Of a DNA stretch of 15,333 bases, positions 6,871 to 14,140 are shown in pieces. A program made the position numbers and the translations under genes. Below the pieces are notes generated by a model. It was not told where the DNA came from and did no database searches. It worked only from the letters and a program-made list of their open reading frames with translations. This DNA is from Betaproteobacteria bacterium. GTDB lineage: Bacteria > Pseudomonadota > Gammaproteobacteria > Burkholderiales > Thiobacillaceae. The stretch is taken from assembly GCA_016873905.1 (NCBI GenBank), contig VGVU01000021.1:1-15333 (forward strand). The letters run 5' to 3'. Position 1 is the first letter of the stretch, and every line of letters starts with the position of its first letter.

Positions 6871-7794
6871 ATGTGTACGGTATGCGGCTGCGGCCAAGGT
6901 GAAACGAAGATCGAGGGCCAAACCCATGTCCATGGGTCCGGCCATGCACACACCCATGCGGATGGCACCACGCACAGCCATTCGCACAATCACGAACACC
7001 ACCATGACCGCCCGCATCATTATGGCCTCGGCCCCGCGCATGCCCACGCACCGGGCCTGTCGCAGGCACGCATGGTGCGAATTGAGCAGGACATCCTCGG
7101 CCAAAACAACCGCCACGCGGCGGCCAACCGCCAACGCTTCCGCGAGCACGGTCAGTTCGCCGTCAACCTTGTATCCAGCCCCGGCTCGGGCAAGACCACA
7201 CTGCTGGTTGAAACCATCCGCCGTCTGGGAGATACCACGCCACTGGCGGTCATCGAAGGCGACCAGCAAACCCAGTTTGACGCCGATCGCATCCGCGCCA
7301 CTGGCGCCATAGCGCTACAAATTAACACCGGAAAGGGCTGCCACCTCGATGCCCACATGGTTGGCCACGCCCTGGATACCCTGGATCTTGCTGACGACAG
7401 CTTGGTGTTGATCGAAAATGTCGGCAACCTCGTTTGCCCCGCCGCGTTTGACCTGGGTGAGGCGCACAAGGTGGTCATCCTATCGGTGACCGAGGGTGAG
7501 GACAAACCGCTCAAATACCCCGACATGTTCCATGCCGCCGATCTGATGCTGCTGAACAAGATCGACCTGTTGCCGCACCTGCGCTTTGATGTGGCACGAT
7601 GTATGGAATACGCACATCGTGTCAATCCGAACTTGGTGGTCATCCAGGTTTCCGCCACCTCGGGCGAGGGGCTTGATGCCTGGATCGCTTGGCTGCGCCA
7701 CGGCATGGAGCATGCCCAAGCAATACGACTGGAAACGGTAGCCGCCCTAAAACAACGCGTTGCCGAGCTGGAGGCACAGCTCCGAACCACTTGA
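6871..7794 (+). CDS. hypB: Nickel-binding GTPase HypB
   Basis: HypB is a GTPase that stores nickel and supplies it to HypA and the hydrogenase large subunit. It has 307 residues. The N-terminus carries the high-affinity nickel motif MCTVCGCG (Cys2, Cys5, Cys7). A histidine-rich stretch at about residues 19-62 holds 16 histidines and probably serves as a nickel store, as in rhizobial and Cupriavidus homologues. The P-loop GSGKTT is at residues 105-110, the switch region includes EGDQQTQFD, and NKIDLLP is the guanine-specificity motif. The GTPase-domain metal-site residues appear in KGCHLDAH and GNLVCP. The C-terminus is a short coiled-coil-like helix (LKQRVAELEAQL). Its stop shares one base with the hypF start. 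Confidence 0.96.
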   Translation: MCTVCGCGQGETKIEGQTHVHGSGHAHTHADGTTHSHSHNHEHHHDRPHHYGLGPAHAHAPGLSQARMVRIEQDILGQNNRHAAANRQRFREHGQFAVNLVSSPGSGKTTLLVETIRRLGDTTPLAVIEGDQQTQFDADRIRATGAIALQINTGKGCHLDAHMVGHALDTLDLADDSLVLIENVGNLVCPAAFDLGEAHKVVILSVTEGEDKPLKYPDMFHAADLMLLNKIDLLPHLRFDVARCMEYAHRVNPNLVVIQVSATSGEGLDAWIAWLRHGMEHAQAIRLETVAALKQRVAELEAQLRTT

Positions 7795-10082
7795 TGCAAC
7801 ACCGCCTGCATATTTCTGGAGTGGTCCAAGGCGTCGGCTTTCGCCCCTGCGTCTGGCATTTGGCGCGTGATCTGGGTCTGACCGGTTGGGTTCGCAATAA
7901 TGCTGACGGTATCGAATGCCTGTTGCAAGGCGAGGCCGATGCGCTGGCTCAATTCGAACCACGACTGCGTGCCGAAGCGCCGCCACTAGCTGACATCCAC
8001 CATATTGACATACAGGATGAAGCCGCCACTGAGGCCATTGCGGATTTCAACATTCTGGATAGCTGCGCCGGTAAGGCAACCACCATAATCGGCGCCGACA
8101 GCGCGACCTGCCCGGACTGCCTGACCGAGCTTTTCAACCCTCAGGATCGCCGCTACCGCTATCCGTTCATCAATTGCACTCATTGCGGCCCGCGTTACAC
8201 GATTACTCGCCGGCTGCCCTACGACCGCGCCCAGACTTCGATGGCGCACTTCCCGCTCTGCCGGGATTGCGCCCACGAATACCACGACCCCACCGACCGC
8301 CGTTTTCACGCCGAACCCACTGCCTGCTCGGTGTGTGGCCCCCGGTTGTGGCTGGAACCCAGTGATGACTACCCGCCAGATGGCGACCCCATCGTTGCTA
8401 CCCTGCACCGCCTCCGGGCTGGAGAAATCGTTGCCATCAAAGGGCTGGGCGGATTTCACCTCGTCTGCGACGCACGGAATGCTGCCGCCGTGGCCCGCCT
8501 GCGCCAACGCAAAGGCCGCGACGCCAAACCCTTTGCGCTGATGGCCGCCAACCTCGTCTCGGTGTCGCAATGGGTTAAGGCCAATGCCACTGAGCAATCC
8601 CAGCTCGATGCCCGCGAGCGTCCTATCGTCCTGCTGCAGAAGCAACCCAGCGCTGATACCACATTTCCCAACATCGCTCCCGGCCTTGCCTGGCTGGGCC
8701 TGATGCGCCCCTACACGCCGATCCACTGGCTGCTCTGGTACGAGGCCGCCGGTCGGCCGCAAGGCACCGACTGGATAGATAAGCCGCAAGACTTGGTATT
8801 GGTCATGACCAGCGCCAATCCCGGTGGCGAACCGCTGGTGATCGACAACGCCGAGGCGCGCACCCGACTGTCCGGCCTCGCAGATGCTTGGCTGATGCAC
8901 GACCGCGACATCGTGGTGCGCTGCGATGACTCGCTGCTGCGCCTGGAAAACAACCAAACGCAATTTATCCGCCGCGCCCGTGGCTATACGCCCAAACCCA
9001 TCCGCCTGGCACACAGCGGCCCGCCTGTACTGGCGCTGGGTGGTTATTTCAAAAATACCCTGTGCGTCACGCGGGGCCATGAGGCCTTCCTGTCGCAGCA
9101 CATCGGCGGTCTCGATAACCCGGCCACCTGCGCCATGCTGCGCGAGGTGGCCCAGCATCTATTGGATATTCTTCAGGTCCAACCCGAACGCATCGCCCAC
9201 GACCGGCACCCCGATTTTTACAGCACCCGGTTGGCGCAGGAGCTTGCCGCGCAATGGGGTGTAACGACCGTGCCGGTGCAACATCACCACGCCCACATCG
9301 CCGCCGTGATGGCCGAACATCATCTGAGCGGACCGGTTCTGGGGCTGGCATTGGACGGCATCGGCCTGGGCACGGATGGTCAGGCCTGGGGTGGCGAGTT
9401 GTTACAGGTGGAGGGTGCCCAATTTGATCGCCTCGGCCACCTCGCACCGCGGCGTCTACCTGGCGGCGACCGCGCCGCCCGCGAGCCTTGGCGTATGGCC
9501 GCCAGCGTGCTGTTTGATCTGGCTGACAGCGACAGCATCGTCCAGCGCTTTGCCGACCAATCCAACGCCAGCGGTGTTGCCCGGCTGCTACAAAATGGCG
9601 TGAACTGCCCGCCCACTACCAGCCTGGGTCGCCATTTCGATGCCGCCGCCGGACTACTGGGGCTGTGCCCCGTCTTGTCCTTCGAGGGCCAAGCCGCCAT
9701 GCAACTGGAAGGTCTGGCCGAAACGGCCAGCAACGCCAAACCTTGGCCGGACAGCTACCGCATTGGCGCGGATGGCATCCTCGACCTCAAGCAAATGTTT
9801 GCACGCCTGCTCGACAACACCCACGATCCCGCTCTGGCCGCCGCCAGTTTTCACGCCAGCTTGGCCGATGCCTTGGCTGACTGGACGCATACCCTGGCCA
9901 GGACTCACAATCTCCACCGCGTCGTCCTGGGCGGCGGCTGTTTTCTAAACCGTATCATCACCCATCGTCTGCGCCAAAGCCTGCAAGTGCGCGGTCTCAC
10001 CGTTTACGAGGCGCGTCAGGCGCCGCCCAACGATGGCGGATTGAGTCTGGGCCAGGCCTGGATCGCCCAACAGGAGTTTTGA
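7794..10082 (+). CDS. hypF: Carbamoyltransferase HypF (cyanide ligand synthesis)
   Basis: HypF uses carbamoyl phosphate and ATP to carbamoylate the C-terminal cysteine of HypE, the first step to the CN ligands. It has 762 residues from the ATG at 7794, which overlaps the hypB stop by one base (TGATG). An in-frame ATG at 7689 would add 35 non-conserved residues inside hypB and is rejected. Domains in order: acylphosphatase (VQGVGFRP, residues 11-18); two zinc fingers (Cys106/109/128/131 and Cys156/159/178/181); a YrdC-like nucleotide-binding domain from about 200; and a Kae1-like domain with the metal-binding HHHAH at 497-501, LALDGIGLGTDG, and GGGCFLNRI near the end. It sits between hypB and hypC, as in Cupriavidus. 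Confidence 0.96.
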   Translation: MQHRLHISGVVQGVGFRPCVWHLARDLGLTGWVRNNADGIECLLQGEADALAQFEPRLRAEAPPLADIHHIDIQDEAATEAIADFNILDSCAGKATTIIGADSATCPDCLTELFNPQDRRYRYPFINCTHCGPRYTITRRLPYDRAQTSMAHFPLCRDCAHEYHDPTDRRFHAEPTACSVCGPRLWLEPSDDYPPDGDPIVATLHRLRAGEIVAIKGLGGFHLVCDARNAAAVARLRQRKGRDAKPFALMAANLVSVSQWVKANATEQSQLDARERPIVLLQKQPSADTTFPNIAPGLAWLGLMRPYTPIHWLLWYEAAGRPQGTDWIDKPQDLVLVMTSANPGGEPLVIDNAEARTRLSGLADAWLMHDRDIVVRCDDSLLRLENNQTQFIRRARGYTPKPIRLAHSGPPVLALGGYFKNTLCVTRGHEAFLSQHIGGLDNPATCAMLREVAQHLLDILQVQPERIAHDRHPDFYSTRLAQELAAQWGVTTVPVQHHHAHIAAVMAEHHLSGPVLGLALDGIGLGTDGQAWGGELLQVEGAQFDRLGHLAPRRLPGGDRAAREPWRMAASVLFDLADSDSIVQRFADQSNASGVARLLQNGVNCPPTTSLGRHFDAAAGLLGLCPVLSFEGQAAMQLEGLAETASNAKPWPDSYRIGADGILDLKQMFARLLDNTHDPALAAASFHASLADALADWTHTLARTHNLHRVVLGGGCFLNRIITHRLRQSLQVRGLTVYEARQAPPNDGGLSLGQAWIAQQEF

Positions 10083-10083
10083 T

Positions 10084-10320
10084 ATGTGCCTTGCCATTCC
10101 CACCCGCGTCATCGAAGTGCATAACGAATTCGAGGCCATCGTCGAACTGGCCGGTGTACGCAAATTGGTATCCATTGCCTTGGTCGAAAATGTCCAGGTC
10201 GGCGACTTCGTTATCCTCCATGTCGGCCACGCCCTGACCAAGCTCGATCCGGACGAGGCACGCAAGACCTTGGAATTGATGGCCGAGGCTGGGCTGGCGG
10301 TCGACCCTGCAACAGCCTGA
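10084..10320 (+). CDS. hypC: Hydrogenase assembly chaperone HypC
   Basis: HypC is a small chaperone that binds the Fe(CN)2CO group with HypD and carries it to the large-subunit precursor. It has 78 residues, with the essential Cys2 (MCLAIP) and the conserved HVGHAL segment at 46-51. The initiator methionine must be removed to expose Cys2. AGGAG at 10072-10076 lies seven bases before the ATG. It starts one base after hypF. No second HypC-like gene (HybG/HupF) is present, so this copy must serve HybC here. Confidence 0.96.
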   Translation: MCLAIPTRVIEVHNEFEAIVELAGVRKLVSIALVENVQVGDFVILHVGHALTKLDPDEARKTLELMAEAGLAVDPATA

Positions 10321-10324
10321 ACGC

Positions 10325-11452
10325 ATGAAATTCGTCGACGAATTCCGCGACGGTGCCTTGGCGCAAGGCATTGCCCGAGCCATTCACGCCGAAGCAAAAC
10401 CCCATCGACGCTATGCCTTCATGGAATTTTGCGGCGGGCATACACACGCCATCGCCCGCTATGGCATCCCCGACCTGTTGCCCACGAATGTGCGCATGAT
10501 CCACGGACCGGGCTGCCCGGTGTGCGTATTACCGATCGGCCGCATCGATCTGGCCATCCATCTGGCGATCAAGCGCGGCGTCATCCTTTGCACCTATGGC
10601 GACACCCTGCGCGTACCGGCCTCGGACGGCTTGTCGCTGCTGCGCGCCAAGGCACGAGGCGGGGACATTCGCATGATCTATAGCCCCGAGGATGCCCTGC
10701 GCATCGCCCGTGACAATCCCGGGCGCGAGGTCGTACTCTTTGCCATTGGTTTTGAAACCACCACGCCGCCCACCGCCGTCGCGCTCATGAACGCCGAGCG
10801 TGAAGACTTGGGCAATTTCTCGGTGTTGTGCTGCCATGTCCTCACCCCAGCGGCCATCGCGCACATCCTTGACTCACCCGAGGTGCGCAACTTGGGTCTG
10901 GTAGCACTGGATGGCTTTATCGGCCCGGCCCATGTGTCCACCATCATCGGCAGCCAACCCTATGAGTTCTTCGCCGAGGAATATCGCAAGCCGGTGGTCA
11001 TCGCCGGTTTCGAGCCGCTCGATGTCATGCAGGCCATCCTGATGTTGGTACGGCAGGTCAACGCCTGTCGTTTTTCCGTCGAAAATGAGTTCACCCGCGC
11101 CGTCACCCGCGAGGGCAATCGCCGCGCGCAGGCCCTGGTAGTGGAATGCTTCGAGCTGCGCAAGCACTTTGAGTGGCGCGGCCTGGGCGAGGTATCCTAC
11201 TCGGCGCTCAAGATTCGCGAACGCTTCGCCCGTTTCGATGCCGAGGCCCGCTTTGACCTCGCCTATCAACCGGCTCCCGACCACAAGGCCTGCGCCTGCG
11301 GCGCCATCCTGCGCGGCGTCAAACAGCCCATCGACTGCACGCTGTTCGGCACTGTCTGCACCCCCGACACGCCGATGGGATCCTGCATGGTGTCGTCGGA
11401 AGGCGCCTGCGCAGCGCATTACACTTATGGCCGACACCGGAGTACCGCATGA
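10325..11452 (+). CDS. hypD: Hydrogenase assembly protein HypD (Fe-S scaffold)
   Basis: HypD is the [4Fe-4S] scaffold on which iron receives CN and CO in complex with HypC and HypE. It has 375 residues. Conserved motifs are FCGGHTHAI with Cys36, and GPGCPVC with Cys64 and Cys67, the residues tied to iron binding and thiol exchange. A cysteine-rich C-terminal region (CACGAILRG, IDCTLFGTVC, GSCMVSSEGACAA) supplies the Fe-S cluster ligands. It begins four bases after hypC and overlaps hypE by four bases (ATGA), which keeps the three partner proteins coupled in translation. Confidence 0.96.
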   Translation: MKFVDEFRDGALAQGIARAIHAEAKPHRRYAFMEFCGGHTHAIARYGIPDLLPTNVRMIHGPGCPVCVLPIGRIDLAIHLAIKRGVILCTYGDTLRVPASDGLSLLRAKARGGDIRMIYSPEDALRIARDNPGREVVLFAIGFETTTPPTAVALMNAEREDLGNFSVLCCHVLTPAAIAHILDSPEVRNLGLVALDGFIGPAHVSTIIGSQPYEFFAEEYRKPVVIAGFEPLDVMQAILMLVRQVNACRFSVENEFTRAVTREGNRRAQALVVECFELRKHFEWRGLGEVSYSALKIRERFARFDAEARFDLAYQPAPDHKACACGAILRGVKQPIDCTLFGTVCTPDTPMGSCMVSSEGACAAHYTYGRHRSTA

Positions 11453-12489
11453 AAACCGATTACACCCGCCCGCTCGACCTCAAACATGGCCACATCGACA
11501 TGAACCACGGTGGTGGCGGTCGCGCCATGCAGCAACTGATTCGCGAACTATTCGCCAAACACCTCGGCAACGACCTCTTGGCGCAGGGTAACGACGGCAC
11601 TGTGCTGCCCGCGCAACCCGGTCGGCTGGTGATGTCCACTGACAGCCATGTGATCACGCCGCTCTTTTTCCCCGGCGGTAACATCGGCGCGCTGGCGGTG
11701 CATGGTACGGTCAACGATGTCGCCGTGATGGGCGCGACCCCCCTGTGGCTATCAGCCGGGTTCATCCTCGAAGAAGGCTTTCCGCTCGCCGACCTGGAGC
11801 GCATCGTGCAATCGATGGCGGCGGCAGCGCACGATGCCGGCGTGCAGATCGTCACCGGCGACACCAAGGTGGTCGAGCGCGGCAAGGCTGACGGCGTATT
11901 CATCACCACCACCGGCGTCGGCGTATTGCTTGATGGCGTGAATCTGTCCGGTGCCCATGCCCGGCCCGGCGACGCAGTGCTGATCTCCGGCACCATCGGC
12001 GATCACGGCATGGCCATCATGAGCCAGCGCGAGAATCTGCAATTTGCCGCGCCCTTCGTCTCCGACAGCGCAGCGCTCAATGGGCTGACCGCCGCACTAA
12101 TCGCTAGTGGCGCCGAGCTGCGGCTGATGCGTGACCCCACCCGGGGCGGTCTGGCCGCGACACTGAACGAAATCGCCCAGCAATCGCGCTGCGGCATCAC
12201 GCTCATGGAGGCCGCCATCCCAATCCAGCCGGCGGTGGAAGGCGCCTGCGAACTCCTGGGCCTCGATCCGCTCAATATCGCCAACGAAGGTAAGCTCATT
12301 GTGGTTTGTGCTGCGGTATCGGCGGAACAAACGCTACAAACCCTGCGCGCCCACCCGCTGGGCCGCAACGCTGCTCACATCGGCTCGGTTACCGACGACC
12401 CGCATCATTTTGTGCAGCTGCAAACCCGCTTCGGTGGCCGGCGCATGGTGGACTGGCTGTCAGGTGAGCCGTTGCCCCGTATCTGCTGA
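11449..12489 (+). CDS. hypE: Carbamoyl dehydratase HypE
   Basis: HypE takes the carbamoyl group from HypF on its terminal cysteine and dehydrates it with ATP to a thiocyanate, the source of the CN ligands. It has 346 residues and belongs to the PurM/AIR-synthase-like ATP-binding family. The N-terminal glycine-rich segment (MNHGGGGRAM) and GNDGTVL are seen, as are PTRGGLAATLNE and the family's essential C-terminal PRIC ending in Cys346. The start overlaps hypD by four bases. It is followed by hypX after nine bases with no clear ribosome site in the gap. Confidence 0.97.
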   Translation: MKTDYTRPLDLKHGHIDMNHGGGGRAMQQLIRELFAKHLGNDLLAQGNDGTVLPAQPGRLVMSTDSHVITPLFFPGGNIGALAVHGTVNDVAVMGATPLWLSAGFILEEGFPLADLERIVQSMAAAAHDAGVQIVTGDTKVVERGKADGVFITTTGVGVLLDGVNLSGAHARPGDAVLISGTIGDHGMAIMSQRENLQFAAPFVSDSAALNGLTAALIASGAELRLMRDPTRGGLAATLNEIAQQSRCGITLMEAAIPIQPAVEGACELLGLDPLNIANEGKLIVVCAAVSAEQTLQTLRAHPLGRNAAHIGSVTDDPHHFVQLQTRFGGRRMVDWLSGEPLPRIC

Positions 12490-12498
12490 CACCCTCCG

Positions 12499-14139
12499 AT
12501 GCGCATTCTCCTTCTCTGCCACAGCTTCAACAGTCTCACGCAACATCTGTTTATCAAACTGGCTGCGGCAGGGCACACGCTGTCCGTTGAATATGACATC
12601 AACGATCGCATCACCGAAGAGGCGGTGGCGCTCTTTGGCCCAGACTTGGTCCTAGCGCCGTTTCTCAAACGAGCCATTCCCGGAACGGTATGGCAACGGC
12701 TACCCTGCCTGATCGTGCATCCCGGCATTCCCGGCGACCGCGGCCCGAGCGCACTCGATTGGGCCATTCTGCAAGGGGAGGTCGACTGGGGCGTCACTGT
12801 GTTGCAGGCCACGGCCACCATGGATGCCGGGCCGATCTGGGCAACGGCCGCATTTACCCTGCGCACGGCCAGCAAATCGAGCCTGTACCGGCGCGAAGTG
12901 ACCGAGGCCACCGTGCAGGCCGTAACCAAGGCCCTGGCCTGTTTTGCCGACCATCAAGCCGGCCGCTGGCAACCCACGGCGCAAGCGGCCTGGCCGGGTG
13001 TGCGCGGCACGACCCGCCCCGCCCTGCGCAGTGCCGATGCCCCCATCGACTGGGCACACGACGACACCGCCACCGTGCTGCGCAAGATACACAGCGGCGA
13101 CGGCACACCGGGGCGGCTGGACACCCTGTTTGACGAGCCCGTTCGGCTATACAACGCCCAGCCCTATCCAGCCATCGGCACACCCGGAGCCTTGCTGGGC
13201 CACGCGGCAGATGGACTGGTTCGTGCCACGACCGATGGGGCAGTATGGATCGGCCACGCCAAGGCCAGTCACGGCCCCTCAGCAGGCATCAAACGCCCCC
13301 TCGCGCAGCATCTTCCCGCCGTACTAGATCTGCCTGCGCTCGACACGACCCCAGTCGATCCGATCCACTACACGGAACACGGCGCGGTCGGCGTGATTCA
13401 TTTCGAGGTATACAACGGCGCCCTCGACACGAAGACCTGCCTGCGCCTGCGCGATGCCTGGCTAGCCGCCTGCCAGCGTCCGACGCGGGTACTGGTGCTA
13501 GCAGGCGGCTCGGAGTTCTTCTGCAACGGCCTCGATCTCAACGCCATTGAGGCTGCTGCCAGTCCGGCAGATGCCTCCTGGGCCAACATCAACGCCATGG
13601 ACGATCTGTGTCTGGCCATCCTGCAAACCACCGACCACCTGACCGTGGCCGCCCTGCAAGGCAACGCCGGGGCCGGGGGCGTCTTTTTGGCCCTGACCTG
13701 CGACGCTGTTTGGGCGCGCGCCGGTGTGGCCCTCAACCCACATTACAAAAACATGGGCAACCTGTATGGATCGGAATACTGGACCTGGACCCTGCCGCAG
13801 CGCATGGCCGATCGCACCCTTCTGGAGCGCCGCCTGCCGATCGGCAGCGACGAAGCTGTTCGTCTAGGTCTCATTGATGCGGAACTGGCATCAGAAAACT
13901 TCATGAATACTGTCCTGCAACGCGCCCAGGCCATGGCTAATTCTGATGAATTCGCCGCAAGGTGCGCGCAGAAGGCATCGCTTGACGAAGAGGCTCTGGC
14001 CTCCTGCCGGGCCGCTGAATTGACCGCCATGCAATGCAACTTCTACGGCTTCGATGCAAGTTACCATGTTGCCCGCGCCCGCTTCGTCCACAAGACACCA
14101 CAGGCCTGGACCCCGCGCCACCTGGCCATCCATCGCTGA
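12499..14139 (+). CDS. hypX: CO-ligand synthesis protein HypX (HoxX)
   Basis: HypX makes the CO ligand of the NiFe site from formyl-tetrahydrofolate under oxic conditions, by formyl transfer to coenzyme A followed by decarbonylation; this is known for the Cupriavidus and Aquifex proteins. It has 546 residues. The N-terminal half resembles formyltransferases (LLCHSFNSLTQ at 5-15; IVHPGIPGDRGPSALDW at 72-88 with His74; TMDAGPIW). The C-terminal half is enoyl-CoA-hydratase-like (VLVLAGGSEFFCNGLDL, LQGNAGAGGVFLAL, and GNLYGSEYWTWTLPQR, typical of HypX). It is the last gene of the hyp block. The gene is intact and no frameshift is seen. HypX usually accompanies hydrogenases that work in air, which contrasts with the small subunit here. 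Confidence 0.93.
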   Translation: MRILLLCHSFNSLTQHLFIKLAAAGHTLSVEYDINDRITEEAVALFGPDLVLAPFLKRAIPGTVWQRLPCLIVHPGIPGDRGPSALDWAILQGEVDWGVTVLQATATMDAGPIWATAAFTLRTASKSSLYRREVTEATVQAVTKALACFADHQAGRWQPTAQAAWPGVRGTTRPALRSADAPIDWAHDDTATVLRKIHSGDGTPGRLDTLFDEPVRLYNAQPYPAIGTPGALLGHAADGLVRATTDGAVWIGHAKASHGPSAGIKRPLAQHLPAVLDLPALDTTPVDPIHYTEHGAVGVIHFEVYNGALDTKTCLRLRDAWLAACQRPTRVLVLAGGSEFFCNGLDLNAIEAAASPADASWANINAMDDLCLAILQTTDHLTVAALQGNAGAGGVFLALTCDAVWARAGVALNPHYKNMGNLYGSEYWTWTLPQRMADRTLLERRLPIGSDEAVRLGLIDAELASENFMNTVLQRAQAMANSDEFAARCAQKASLDEEALASCRAAELTAMQCNFYGFDASYHVARARFVHKTPQAWTPRHLAIHR

Positions 14140-14140
14140 C

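Noticed and set aside
7689..7793. Upstream ATG for hypF giving 35 extra residues
   Set aside because: The added residues lie wholly inside hypB and have no family character; HypF proteins begin right before the acylphosphatase motif, which fits ATG 7794.
7986..9158. 390-residue open frame on the minus strand within hypF
   Set aside because: It is a shadow of a strongly conserved plus-strand gene in GC-rich DNA; no motif or ribosome site supports it.
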